NCBI GenBank assembly: GCA_944392235.1
Contig: CALXVZ010000001.1
Span: 83,059 to 147,058 of the forward strand
DNA: 64,000 bases
DNA from: an uncultured Alphaproteobacteria bacterium
GTDB taxonomy: Bacteria > Pseudomonadota > Alphaproteobacteria > RF32 > CAG-239
Reading direction: 5' to 3'
Shown here: positions 8,072 through 16,158 of the stretch, piece after piece
How the letters are laid out: every line of letters begins with the position of its first letter
Numbering within the stretch: the stretch's first letter is position 1
Program-made: the position numbers and the translations under genes
The notes under the pieces: model-generated
What the model saw: only the letters and a program-made list of their open reading frames with translations
Databases searched by the model: none
Told to the model about the DNA's origin: nothing

Positions 8072-8158
8072 TTTTGACCTTATAAAAATCAATTCCCAAT
8101 GGATTTAACTTATTGTAAATTTAAATTTGTAAATAATGAATTAAGTACCGGAAAATTG

Positions 8159-8188
8159 AAAAGAGGATGTTTATACTTCCTCTTTTTT
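8159..8188. terminator. Strong hairpin with flanking A/T runs between divergent genes
   Basis: AAAAGAGGA (8159-8167) pairs perfectly with TCCTCTTTT (8178-8186) and is followed by T residues on both strands. It lies between the starts of two divergent genes (8071 on minus, 8260 on plus), where a terminator has no obvious gene to end, so it may be an attenuator in the leader of the gene at 8260. Confidence 0.5.
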
Positions 8189-8259
8189 CATTTTAAAATT
8201 TATTGTATTTAAGGTAAATGCTGAATATACTTTGAATAAATTTAACCGAAGGTGCAATT

Positions 8260-8580
8260 ATGAAAAAAATCAAACTCATACCGTTTTATCTATTGGCAGG
8301 ATTATATGCCTTTGCGTTTTTGATCATTGCAGTAACATATCCAGATGATATGACAAGTGACAGTATGCCTTGGAATGCAGAGGCATTAGGTTGGGCATAT
8401 GAAAATAGGTTTAACTATACCATAATGACATTAACATTATTGTTGATAATAATTGCACCTACGGTTTATGCTTGGAAGAAGCGTAAAACAAATCTCAAAA
8501 AAGCTTATATAATTTTATCAATACCGGCTCTTTTATATCTGATTCAATATATCTATTTTATCAACTTTTTTAATATATAG
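8260..8580 (+). CDS. Small membrane protein, hypothetical
   Basis: The 106-residue protein has three predicted hydrophobic helices (about 8-26, 52-70 and 82-105) joined by short polar loops and a Lys/Arg-rich segment near 72-80. ATG 8260 is preceded by GAAGGTG at a suitable distance. No family was recognised. It would sit in the inner membrane. It is monocistronic, with a hairpin in its upstream region (8159-8188). Confidence 0.6.
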   Translation: MKKIKLIPFYLLAGLYAFAFLIIAVTYPDDMTSDSMPWNAEALGWAYENRFNYTIMTLTLLLIIIAPTVYAWKKRKTNLKKAYIILSIPALLYLIQYIYFINFFNI

Positions 8581-8713
8581 CCTCATTTAATGAAATGTAA
8601 TTATCTAATGTTTGCAATAAATTCAGAGGTTTAATATTATTTCTTTTAATTTCTTCATACAAACTCATTGTTGCCAGATAATACTCAGGAGAAAGTAAAA
8701 GTTCGAAATTCAT
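8570..8713 (-). CDS. Short ORF or gene fragment (47 aa), doubtful
   Basis: This minus-strand frame reads MNFELLLSPEYYLATMSL and on to YISLNEAIY before a stop at 8570, overlapping the end of the plus-strand gene by 11 bases. The composition looks protein-like, and the frame is open a little upstream through the neighbouring terminator (CFTGDPNA). There is no ribosome site. It may be the tail of a lost gene. Confidence 0.25.
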   Translation of the reverse strand: MNFELLLSPEYYLATMSLYEEIKRNNIKPLNLLQTLDNYISLNEAIY

Positions 8714-8729
8714 CGCGTTGGGATCACCA

Positions 8730-8773
8730 GTAAAACAAAGGCTTTAAGAAAAATCTTAAAGCCTTTTACTTTT
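8730..8773 (+). repeat. Duplicated terminator module, copy 1
   Basis: Contains a 13-bp stem, AAAGGCTTTAAGA (8737-8749) with TCTTAAAGCCTTT (8754-8766). The 44-base segment matches 9337-9380 at 38 of 44 positions, including flanking GTAAAAC and ACTTTT. The copies bracket the gene at 8917-9294. Confidence 0.65.
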
Positions 8774-8916
8774 AGCTAGTAATATCTTTCTTCTTCAATA
8801 ACCTTTTTATTAAGTTTTTTTTATCAGCGTTCTCAAAAAATCTTTACTTTTTTTGAAAAAAGGATTTTAATATTGCTACTTAATTAAATAATTGTGTATT
8901 TTTTAAATTATTGTAT

Positions 8917-9294
8917 ATGAAGCTAAATTTGAATGATAAAATCATCATGCATACATTGGGTATTCCTTTTTATCCATTTGCAAAATATTTTCGTATTGAA
9001 CTTGATGAAATAGATTTAAATTATATTGTAAGTGTCATAAAGAAAGATAAATGTTTTTCTTTAATTCTTTCTGCCTATCTTGCTGAAATAGAAAATAGCA
9101 AACTGTCCAAATTAGAAAGAGCATACGTACAAATAAATATTATTGTTTTTTTTGATAAATTTTATAATGATGCACATTGTCCTAAAGGCTGCAAATTGCT
9201 TTTATTTGCCCTATTAGGTCTATATAGGAAATATGTACAAGAAAAATTTCCGAATCTATTATCAGAACGATCCCCTATGTTGAAAGATGGTTAG
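8917..9294 (+). CDS. Hypothetical protein (125 aa)
   Basis: A cytoplasmic-looking protein rich in Leu, Ile and Lys, predicted mostly helical, with a HCPKGCK segment that could bind metal. No signal peptide or family was recognised. ATG 8917 lacks a clear Shine-Dalgarno (TTG 8911 is an alternative in the same frame), so the start is uncertain. It sits alone between two copies of a 44-base terminator module (8730-8773 and 9337-9380), as if that gene and one terminator were inserted as a unit. Confidence 0.5.
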   Translation: MKLNLNDKIIMHTLGIPFYPFAKYFRIELDEIDLNYIVSVIKKDKCFSLILSAYLAEIENSKLSKLERAYVQINIIVFFDKFYNDAHCPKGCKLLLFALLGLYRKYVQEKFPNLLSERSPMLKDG

Positions 9295-9336
9295 AAACTG
9301 TTAGATAACTCATAAACCATAAGTTGAGTATTCCCT

Positions 9337-9380
9337 GTAAAACAGAGGCTTTAGGATTTCTCTTAAAGCCTTTTACTTTT
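9337..9380 (+). terminator. Rho-independent terminator, duplicated module copy 2
   Basis: AGAGGCTTTAGGA (9344-9356) pairs with TCTTAAAGCCT (9361-9371) with G-U pairs, followed by TTTTACTTTT. It terminates the gene ending at 9294 and is a diverged copy of 8730-8773. Confidence 0.6.
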
Positions 9381-9533
9381 GTCCCCTTTTCAAAACATAG
9401 AGAATCTATATCTTATTTTACTCTCTGAAAATCATTCTTTTTAAAATTGATTTCCTCCTTTTTCGGTCTTTTATTTCTTGTTGAAAATTTTTGTGTTCTG
9501 CTTTATCCTTCTCTTTGGTTATTGGAGATAGAT

Positions 9534-9869
9534 ATGATGAAATTCTTTGTATTGTTATTTGGTTGCTTCTTGTTATCTGCTTGTGCATCACAAACTGTAA
9601 TTAAAAATGTTCAAGGCAACTTAATTATAGGACATGAAGTTCGCTCTTTTAGAGATTATCAAACAAATAAAGAATATTGGATTATTGATAAATCTGGCGT
9701 ATTGGTAAAAAAATATTATGAGACTGTTGGAGCTAATGCCGTTAATTATCAACCTGTTTTTGCTATCTTAAAAGTCTCTGAAACATGTGAACCGCAGAAT
9801 GGTTTTGGTAGTGAATATGATGGATGTTACGTACTTAAAGAAATAATTTCACTATCCGATAGTAAATAA
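9534..9869 (+). CDS. Small lipoprotein, hypothetical
   Basis: Two adjacent ATGs (9534, 9537) follow GGAG at 9523-9526; a longer frame from 9447 has no ribosome site. The 111-residue product begins MMKFFVLLFGCFLLSAC, a signal peptide ending in lipobox LSAC, so it should be lipidated. The mature part (about 95 residues) is predicted beta-rich and contains two further cysteines near the end that could form a disulfide (ETCEPQNG, YDGCYV). Family not recognised. It is monocistronic. Confidence 0.7.
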   Translation: MMKFFVLLFGCFLLSACASQTVIKNVQGNLIIGHEVRSFRDYQTNKEYWIIDKSGVLVKKYYETVGANAVNYQPVFAILKVSETCEPQNGFGSEYDGCYVLKEIISLSDSK

Positions 9870-9994
9870 TATTTGAAATTAACTCTCTTTGGCGGCTTCA
9901 TTATTAATAATCTATATTTTATTCTTGATTAAGGTATGACTTTCTTGTAGCCTTGATGCATTCATAGTAATTTTTGAAGAGAGATAAAATAATC

Positions 9995-10531
9995 ATGCAT
10001 TTGATTGAAGCTTTTAACCAGAATCGCTTAAATAATATTCATGACTTATATATTGAAGCTTTTCCTGCAGCGGAAAGAAAATCTTTTGATTTATTGCTTA
10101 AAACCAGAGATAAAGGACATGCGGAAATTTTATCTATTGAAAATGATCATAATGATTTTCTTGGTTTAGCTATTACCGCTCAGCATAATGATTTAGTTCT
10201 ATTAGATTATTTCGCTATCTCAGCTAATCAACGCTGCTCAGGTATTGGATCGAAAGTTTTTCAACTCTTAAAACAGCGTTATGCCGACAAACGCTTCTTT
10301 CTGGAAATTGAACGCACTGATATTGTCGCTGATAACTTGCAACAAAGGCAGAAAAGAAAGGCCTTTTATCTGAAAAATGGTATGCAAAATGTGCCATTCC
10401 TTGTTGATTTACTTGGTGTAGAAATGGAAATTTTATCTCATAACTGTGAACTTAATTTTGAGGATTATTTCGGCCTTTATCATTGCTTGTTTGGGGAGCA
10501 TATCTCTCAACATATATCTTTGATAAAATAA
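9995..10531 (+). CDS. GNAT family N-acetyltransferase
   Basis: The 178-residue protein shows the GNAT core: a beta strand (LVLLDYFAIS) followed by the acetyl-CoA loop in NQRCSGIGSKVFQLLKQ, fitting the Q/RxxGxG/A pattern, and YLKNGM near the end, the common Y-x-x-x-G-F/M element. ATG 9995 is chosen over TTG 9974; the GAAGAGAG lies about 12 bases before it. It would transfer acetyl from acetyl-CoA to an amine, substrate unknown. A second, unrelated GNAT gene follows 30 bases downstream, so the two are probably cotranscribed. Confidence 0.75.
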   Translation: MHLIEAFNQNRLNNIHDLYIEAFPAAERKSFDLLLKTRDKGHAEILSIENDHNDFLGLAITAQHNDLVLLDYFAISANQRCSGIGSKVFQLLKQRYADKRFFLEIERTDIVADNLQQRQKRKAFYLKNGMQNVPFLVDLLGVEMEILSHNCELNFEDYFGLYHCLFGEHISQHISLIK

Positions 10532-10561
10532 TAATATTTATAGAGAGGAAATTTATTTTAT

Positions 10562-11023
10562 ATGATTGTTAATTATGAAATTACCCCTGCGAATGTTGCT
10601 GATTGGCCTGATTTGCTTTATATCTTTGATAGATCTCTGAGATCTACAGATAATTTATCTGATGATGATTGGATAGCTTTATATAAAAATCTTATGTCCT
10701 TTTCATTTCCTACTTATGATACATATGTTTTCAAGAAAGACGGCAAAAATGTTGCTTATATCAGTTATTGGTGCGAAAAAAAACTTATTAAAATGCTTTA
10801 TGTGCTTCCTGAATATATGAATCAAGGAATCGCAAACCTTTTAATAAAACATATCTTAAACACTTACCATGAAACAATGACCATTGGTGTTAAAAAAACT
10901 AACGATGTTGCCTTACATCTTTATAAAAAATATGGATTTGAAATATATAGTTCAGAAGATTACGATACTTCAGGCATCTATTACCCGCACTATATTTTAA
11001 AAAGGGAGTATATTCCCGCCTAA
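10562..11023 (+). CDS. GNAT family N-acetyltransferase
   Basis: The 153-residue protein has the strand LIKMLYVLPEYMNQGIANLLI, where NQGIA matches the acetyl-CoA-binding Q/RxxGxA loop, then NDVALHLYKKYGFEIY, the typical C-terminal GNAT element. ATG 10562 follows GAGAGGAAA. It is 30 bases downstream of another GNAT gene with little sequence similarity to it. Acceptor unknown. It is convergent with the P-loop kinase gene on the other strand and only 15 bases from it, with no obvious terminator between. Confidence 0.8.
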   Translation: MIVNYEITPANVADWPDLLYIFDRSLRSTDNLSDDDWIALYKNLMSFSFPTYDTYVFKKDGKNVAYISYWCEKKLIKMLYVLPEYMNQGIANLLIKHILNTYHETMTIGVKKTNDVALHLYKKYGFEIYSSEDYDTSGIYYPHYILKREYIPA

Positions 11024-11038
11024 ATACTTTATATGTTC

Positions 11039-11533
11039 CTATATGCTATAAATAACTATATATCCTTCATCTTCACCTATCGGTTCATATTGTTTTGATA
11101 GTTCATTAAAACAATTTTCATCTATATAGAGTTCTTCTTTGTTATGTTTTGTTCTTTCTATTACTCTTTTCTTTGCCTCATCCATATCACATCGAATCGC
11201 ATAGAAAATTACATTTGGGGTCAAATCTTTCCCCCATTTATAATATTTTTCTCGTTGCTCTCTTGTCCAAAATCCGTAATCCATAATCACATCTTTTCCT
11301 TGCAAGATGGCTTTTTCCGCTTCTTTACAAATAAACTCATCTACTTTTTTATATTTTTCCTCAAAATTATCTGGGGTTCTTCCGTATCTTTTTTGCATTA
11401 TCTCATCGTGAGTAAAACGGATTGCTGAATATTCTTTTTCTAATTCCTTCGCTTTCGTTGTTTTACCGAATCCTAAAAATCCGCACATAAGATAAATTGT
11501 CGGGTATTTACTTTTTTGGTTTTGCTTAATCAT
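11039..11533 (-). CDS. P-loop ATP-binding kinase-like protein (zeta-toxin/AAA type)
   Basis: The 164-residue protein has Walker A GFLGFGKTT (18-26) and a DxD-like DVIMDYGFW strand in the Walker B position, followed by Arg/Lys-rich CDMDEAKKRVIERT, a lid-like segment. This pattern fits small nucleotide or antibiotic kinases and zeta-toxin-like proteins annotated as ATP-binding. ATG 11533 has GGGGGGAAAG upstream. It phosphorylates an unknown small substrate by inference. It lies 63 bases after the 263-residue gene on the same strand, with a hairpin between them (11560-11585). Confidence 0.7.
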   Translation of the reverse strand: MIKQNQKSKYPTIYLMCGFLGFGKTTKAKELEKEYSAIRFTHDEIMQKRYGRTPDNFEEKYKKVDEFICKEAEKAILQGKDVIMDYGFWTREQREKYYKWGKDLTPNVIFYAIRCDMDEAKKRVIERTKHNKEELYIDENCFNELSKQYEPIGEDEGYIVIYSI

Positions 11534-11559
11534 TCTATCTTTCCCCCCATATAAGTAAA

Positions 11560-11585
11560 GGGAGTGATAATAAAAATCACCCCCT
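11560..11585 (-). terminator. Intergenic hairpin between 11597 and 11533 genes
   Basis: On the minus strand GGGGGTGAT pairs with ATCACTCCC (one G-U) over a 7-base loop. There is no clean T run after it (TTTACTT), so it may attenuate rather than terminate. Confidence 0.35.
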
Positions 11586-11596
11586 CCTCTTAATTT

Positions 11597-12388
11597 TTAG
11601 AAACTGTATTTTTTCTCAAAATTCTGCATATCTTCAATTGTCAGGTTGTTTCCTGATATGTCCTGATCCATGAATGTTCTCAATTTATGGTACACGAGAA
11701 ATTTCTCATCCATCCGTGCATCCAAAGTCCATTCATGTTTCTGAACATACTGTTGAAATGGAACATCTCGCCATATTGTTTTATAATCTTGCAGTATATT
11801 TCTATATGTTCTCTGCATGTAGCTTATCAAAATTCCGATTACTTCTCTTTCGTTTTCCTTCAGAATATCTAAGCTTTTTACTCCGAGTATCTTCAGACAA
11901 TCATTCTCGCTAAGTGGATCGCCATTAATGGAGACGCTCTCCTTTAAGGTTATTTTATAGCGTTTCTGATAATTGACCATTTGCTGATTTACCCAAACAA
12001 GAAAAGACATATATTGTCTATCCTCTAGTTTGCTATATCTCATATAAAGGAGCATCTTTAGCCCTATTCGCCACAACAACGGCAGTTTATTTATATCTTC
12101 TTCCAGATTGTTATTCTCCGGAAAACTATTTATAAATTCTTCAAGAGCCGATTTTGTCACTTCTCTGTCCGTAAAAATAACGCGGTCGTCCAGTGTTATT
12201 TCTTTGGTACCTTTTTCATCTTCCACAATGCGTAGAATGGGCAATCTCCATGGAATATCCTTTGATATCTTTGGAAGCCAAACTAATGGATTTTCCAGTT
12301 TTAAAACAAAATTTCCCCCATCATATGAGACGAAATAAAAATCATTCCCTCTAGGAATAATCTTTGAAATTCTATATACTTTTTCCAT
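11597..12388 (-). CDS. Hypothetical protein (263 aa)
   Basis: No family recognised. The N-terminal third is predicted beta-rich (YRISKIIPRGNDFYFVSYDG), resembling a DUF2442-like or small ligand-binding fold, and the rest is helical with many charged and aromatic residues (RIGLKMLLYMRYSKLED). There is no signal peptide or membrane segment, so it should be cytosolic. No convincing Shine-Dalgarno precedes ATG 12388. It may be cotranscribed with the kinase-like gene downstream, separated by a hairpin. Confidence 0.55.
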   Translation of the reverse strand: MEKVYRISKIIPRGNDFYFVSYDGGNFVLKLENPLVWLPKISKDIPWRLPILRIVEDEKGTKEITLDDRVIFTDREVTKSALEEFINSFPENNNLEEDINKLPLLWRIGLKMLLYMRYSKLEDRQYMSFLVWVNQQMVNYQKRYKITLKESVSINGDPLSENDCLKILGVKSLDILKENEREVIGILISYMQRTYRNILQDYKTIWRDVPFQQYVQKHEWTLDARMDEKFLVYHKLRTFMDQDISGNNLTIEDMQNFEKKYSF

Positions 12389-12468
12389 AATACATAAATT
12401 AATAAGTTAATAATAATATTTTATCAGCGTTTTAGTATATTTAATAAACATTTAAAAGCAAGTTTTTT

Positions 12469-13185
12469 CTATTGATCACGCAAAAACTCTATCATCTTTT
12501 GTTGTGCTCGCAGATTTATTGTGTGATCCATCCCTTTTATTGTTTCATCTTGAGATGAAATTTCCAATCCATCAAGTGTTTGTTTAGTCATATATATGCT
12601 GTTTATTGGTATAACCTGATCATTATCCCCTTGTATAAGTAAAATATCTGGTTCTGATACAATCATATTTTCGCCGAAATCTTCTGTTAACAATAGCGGA
12701 ACACCTGATAATGATATAACTTTTCCTATATGATTAGGATTGGTTAATCCCGTTAACAATGCCATTAAACCACCTTGAGAAAATCCGGCAACATCTATAT
12801 TTTCAAAAGGAATTTGTAAATCTTTATGTATTTCATCTATTAAATCATGCAAAAACACAACATTGTCTACTGCATCATTCAACATACGGTTGTACATTTT
12901 TATATTAACCATTTCAGCCCCGAATATAGGAATTATAAACCATTGATATCCACGATGGGGCGCTTTATCCGGAGCTGTTGGATAATAAAATGCAGTGTTT
13001 TCTAATTCTTTTTTCAGTTTATCTGTCATCCATTGCATTTTCTCTCCACTTTGTCCATACCCATGAATGATAATCAATGCTTTTTCTGGATTTTCCGGTA
13101 TATAAGATAATGTCTTAGCCGTCGCTATATTTATGTTTACTATAAATGCAAATATAAATACTAATTGTGCTACAAATCTTCTCAT
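12469..13185 (-). CDS. Secreted alpha/beta hydrolase (phospholipase/carboxylesterase type)
   Basis: The 238-residue protein starts with a Sec signal peptide (to about residue 23, ...IATAK). The catalytic Ser is in GFSQGG, the Asp in GDNDQVIP, and the His in GMDHTI, the triad and order of the Abhydrolase_2 (phospholipase/carboxylesterase) family. An HGYGQSGEKMQW segment near the N-terminus matches the oxyanion-hole region of that family. It would act in the periplasm on short-chain or lipid esters. ATG 13185 has AAAGGAGA upstream. The gene is the last of a minus-strand run but is separated from hydE by 58 bases. Confidence 0.8.
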   Translation of the reverse strand: MRRFVAQLVFIFAFIVNINIATAKTLSYIPENPEKALIIIHGYGQSGEKMQWMTDKLKKELENTAFYYPTAPDKAPHRGYQWFIIPIFGAEMVNIKMYNRMLNDAVDNVVFLHDLIDEIHKDLQIPFENIDVAGFSQGGLMALLTGLTNPNHIGKVISLSGVPLLLTEDFGENMIVSEPDILLIQGDNDQVIPINSIYMTKQTLDGLEISSQDETIKGMDHTINLRAQQKMIEFLRDQ

Positions 13186-13243
13186 TTTTATCTCCTTTAT
13201 ATTACTATAGTAACCTATGGCTTCTTAAAATCGTCCTAATCTT

Positions 13244-14230
13244 TTATTCTTTATGCTTATGTGAACCATAGCCTTTTCCTATAGTTCTTCCTATATTTTC
13301 TATTTTCTTTGCTATATCACTCTGCGAGAATCCTTCTATTGGTTTATTTGGATACAGCTCATATAATTTCATATATTCGCTACTGTTTACATTAGGCATT
13401 ACCACATTTGCTCCTGCTTGAAGAGCTTGTATTCTTCCTTCCGGATGTAAACTTTCCATAGCTGTTGTCGCTGGAATATTAATATCGGGCATCAGTAAGC
13501 GCATTACGGCCATTGTTCGTAATGACAGAGCCAATGTTCCTCCTTGCTCTTTTGCTAATGGGGTTTGCGGATGAGGAATAAATGGTCCTATTCCCGCCAT
13601 ATCAACTCCTATTTCTCTTAAAAATAACAGATCTTCCGCAATGCTTTCTATACTTTGCTCGGGAAGTCCGACCATGATACCAGATCCTAATTCATAGCCC
13701 AATTCTTTTATCATTAATAAACATTCATATCGATGTTGCCAACTCATATTGGGATCTAATTTATGGTATAAATCTTTATCGGTTGTTTCTATCCTCATTA
13801 AGTAACGATCAGCCCCTGCTTCTCGAAATGATTTATATTCTTCGTATGTCCTTTCCCCTATACTTAATGTTACCGCTATATCAAATTTTTTTATTGCTTC
13901 TATTATACGGCAAAAACGTGCTTGATCGTAATACAAATCTTCTCCAGATTGTAAAACAACTGTCTTAAATCCCATTTGCGAGGCTTTTTTGACAGTTAAT
14001 ATTAGCTCTTCCTCTGACATTCGATAACGGAGAGCAAAACGATTGCCTTTTCTGATACCACAATATAAGCAATTGTTTCGACATATATTTGAAAACTCTA
14101 TCAGCCCTCTTAAATGTATTTCATCACCTACATTTTCTTGTCGAACTTTATCGGCCTGTTGCCAGAGTTGTTGTTCATTTTTTTCATCTGACAACAGGGC
14201 AATTATCTTGCTTTTACTCAGCACTTCCAT
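13244..14230 (-). CDS. hydE: [FeFe]-hydrogenase maturase HydE-like radical SAM protein
   Basis: The 328-residue protein has FSNICRNNCLYCGIRKGN, with the CxxxCxxC cluster (Cys50, 54, 57) set in the HydE-type GLIEFSN context. VVLQSGEDLYY, LSIGERTYEEY, RIETTDKDLYHKL and GIGPFIPHPQTPL are typical HydE segments. HydE makes part of the diiron organometallic H-cluster precursor together with HydG and HydF. Neither partner nor the hydrogenase is in this window. It overlaps mnmA by 17 bases and is translationally coupled to it, an unusual partnership. Biotin synthase and PylB are related families; the HPQTPL segment favours HydE. Anaerobic metabolism is implied. Confidence 0.8.
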   Translation of the reverse strand: MEVLSKSKIIALLSDEKNEQQLWQQADKVRQENVGDEIHLRGLIEFSNICRNNCLYCGIRKGNRFALRYRMSEEELILTVKKASQMGFKTVVLQSGEDLYYDQARFCRIIEAIKKFDIAVTLSIGERTYEEYKSFREAGADRYLMRIETTDKDLYHKLDPNMSWQHRYECLLMIKELGYELGSGIMVGLPEQSIESIAEDLLFLREIGVDMAGIGPFIPHPQTPLAKEQGGTLALSLRTMAVMRLLMPDINIPATTAMESLHPEGRIQALQAGANVVMPNVNSSEYMKLYELYPNKPIEGFSQSDIAKKIENIGRTIGKGYGSHKHKE

Positions 14231-15296
14231 CTATAAATCCGCCACCTAATACATAGCCTTCATCATCATAAAATACTGCTGATTGTCCGGCCGCCACCGC
14301 TTTTTGTTTTTCAAAAAAGCGTATATATGCACTATCTTCCGTATGAGGAATAAATTCCGCCGAAACTTCAGTTTGTGAAGAGCGTAATCTTACTTTTATT
14401 TCTGTTTTCTCTTTTAATGGCGGAATGGATAACCATGTTAAATCTTTTGCCAATAAAGACTCTTTATAGCACTCTTCTTCATATCCAAGAACAACTTCAT
14501 TTTTTGCTTTATCTAATTTTATAACATAAAGCGGTCTATCCGCACTAACGCCTAGACCTCTGCGCTGTCCTATTGTGTAATTCCATATTCCTTTATGCTT
14601 ACCCAAAATCTTTCCTTTTGAATTTACAAAATTTCCTTCTTCTGGTTCTGTTTGCAATATATCATTTATATCGCCAGTGTAAAAATCTTGACTGTCTGGT
14701 TTGTCACTAACATTTATTCCATATTTTCTGGCTATTTCTCTTACTTCCTCTTTTGTATACTCGCCTAATGGCATCATGATTTTTGCCAACTGCTCTTGTT
14801 GCAAACGATACAAAAAATAACTTTGATCTTTTTTCTTATCTACGGCTTGACGTAATTGGTATCTTTGCAATTCTTCATTATACGTTAATCTTGCATAATG
14901 TCCTGTTGCAAATTTATCAAACTCAACTCCTTGGGCAGCAGCACTTCTTGGTAATGCCTCAAATTTTATAGTTGCATTACATATAATGCATGGATTGGGT
15001 GTTCTTCCTGACAAATATTCTTGTTTGAAATTTTCTAATACCAATTTCTGATATTGTTGGCTGCAATCTATAACATGATAAGGAATATCTAAAGTCTCAC
15101 ATAATTCTTTTGCTGCTTTTATATCCTCTTCTTCATGTGGGGAAAAACATCCCTCTTTTTGAGTATTAATCTTGTAATTCAGTTCCTTGTCCCAGATAGA
15201 CATTGTTGCACCTATAACATCATATCCTCTGTCTTTTAGGATGCATGCAACTGTAGAGGAATCTACACCTCCGCTCATTCCTACTAGTATTTTCAT
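14214..15296 (-). CDS. mnmA: tRNA-uridine 2-sulfurtransferase, variant active site
   Basis: The 360-residue protein thiolates U34 of Lys, Glu and Gln tRNAs. It has the PP-loop SGGVDSS (9-15), GHYARL, KKDQSYFLY and WNYTIGQRRGLG, all MnmA hallmarks. The first active Cys lies in NPCIICN; here the Asp of the classical NPDxxCN is replaced by Cys103, giving a C103-x-x-C106 pair. The classical second cysteine (E. coli STGICF) is absent: the segment reads PDSQDFYTGD. Cys50 and Cys66 are extra. This is the pattern expected of the Fe-S-dependent style of sulfurtransferase rather than the disulfide-relay type, an inference. ATG 15296 begins an operon with hydE. Confidence 0.88.
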   Translation of the reverse strand: MKILVGMSGGVDSSTVACILKDRGYDVIGATMSIWDKELNYKINTQKEGCFSPHEEEDIKAAKELCETLDIPYHVIDCSQQYQKLVLENFKQEYLSGRTPNPCIICNATIKFEALPRSAAAQGVEFDKFATGHYARLTYNEELQRYQLRQAVDKKKDQSYFLYRLQQEQLAKIMMPLGEYTKEEVREIARKYGINVSDKPDSQDFYTGDINDILQTEPEEGNFVNSKGKILGKHKGIWNYTIGQRRGLGVSADRPLYVIKLDKAKNEVVLGYEEECYKESLLAKDLTWLSIPPLKEKTEIKVRLRSSQTEVSAEFIPHTEDSAYIRFFEKQKAVAAGQSAVFYDDEGYVLGGGFIDGSAE

Positions 15297-15410
15297 TTAT
15301 TTCCTCTTAGTGAATAAATTATTCCTTTTGTTCACCAAAGAAATATAAAAATTCAAAGTTTTTACTTTCTTTGACTAAGTTAATATATCTTGACTTTCTT
15401 TGTTTAGCAA

Positions 15411-15446
15411 TAAAAAAATAAGGCAAAATCTTTTATTTGCCTTATT
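15411..15446 (-). terminator. Rho-independent terminator of the 15459-16010 gene
   Basis: On the minus strand AATAAGGCAAA (15446-15436) pairs with TTTGCCTTATT (15427-15417), then runs into seven T residues. Confidence 0.75.
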
Positions 15447-15458
15447 CTAAAACTTCTC

Positions 15459-16010
15459 CTAGTATTCAAAATATTCTTTGAAAAATTCTTGATACAATCT
15501 TGCAAAGAAAATCATCTCGGAAGTAGCTCCTTTTTCGTCTTTTATTGCCATCAGATAGCGCTTGTCCTGTTTAGAACTTTGCGAAAAATTATCACACGTC
15601 CAATAATTTTCAGCTGTTATCGGCACTTCTGAAACAAAAATTTGAGGATTTTCTCCGTCTTTTCCCTTTTCTTTTGCTATAACACAGCGAAAACTTTGTT
15701 TCCATGTGTCAAAGCGCTTCAACTCGTCTTCTGTTGGTAATCGAGCTTCTTCTTTAGATAGAATACCTTCTACCTCTTCTTTACTCATTCTCAAATCTGG
15801 AGTTTTTAGTGTTTCAAGAAGAACATATTTTGTTTCTGCAAGATATATTCCATTACACTCTCCTTGTTCATTTTTATGAACTTTACTGCAATATGCTCTT
15901 TCTTTTTGCATAAACTCCATGAATTCTTGATACTTAATGCCTGCTGTTTGTAGGAAGATCTCAAATAGTTTTTTATAGTCTTCCGAACTTCTTAATGACA
16001 TATGTTTCAT
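15459..16010 (-). CDS. Hypothetical protein (183 aa)
   Basis: No family recognised. The protein is charged and soluble, with an N-terminal helical half (SSEDYKKLFEIFLQTAGIKY) and a middle strand-rich part (CVIAKEKGKDGENPQIFVSEVPIT), then MAIKDEKGATSEMIF. It has no signal peptide. The ATG at 16010 is not preceded by a clear ribosome site; an internal ATG at the fourth codon is equally possible. It has its own terminator downstream and appears monocistronic. Confidence 0.55.
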   Translation of the reverse strand: MKHMSLRSSEDYKKLFEIFLQTAGIKYQEFMEFMQKERAYCSKVHKNEQGECNGIYLAETKYVLLETLKTPDLRMSKEEVEGILSKEEARLPTEDELKRFDTWKQSFRCVIAKEKGKDGENPQIFVSEVPITAENYWTCDNFSQSSKQDKRYLMAIKDEKGATSEMIFFARLYQEFFKEYFEY

Positions 16011-16102
16011 AATTATATATATATTTAATTGTGAAAATTATAATTAACTTCTGAAAATCTAGACGTTTCTTATTCTTACTGTCAAGCCTTTTCTCATTTT
16101 TC

Positions 16103-16130
16103 TTGACAAAAATATACATTTTATTACATT
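16103..16130 (+). promoter_or_regulatory. Sigma-70-like promoter for the 16159 gene
   Basis: TTGACA at 16103-16108, 16-base spacer, TACATT at 16125-16130. It would give a short leader of about 20 bases. Confidence 0.55.
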
Positions 16131-16158
16131 AATTTCGATTTTTTATTTTTTTTATATT

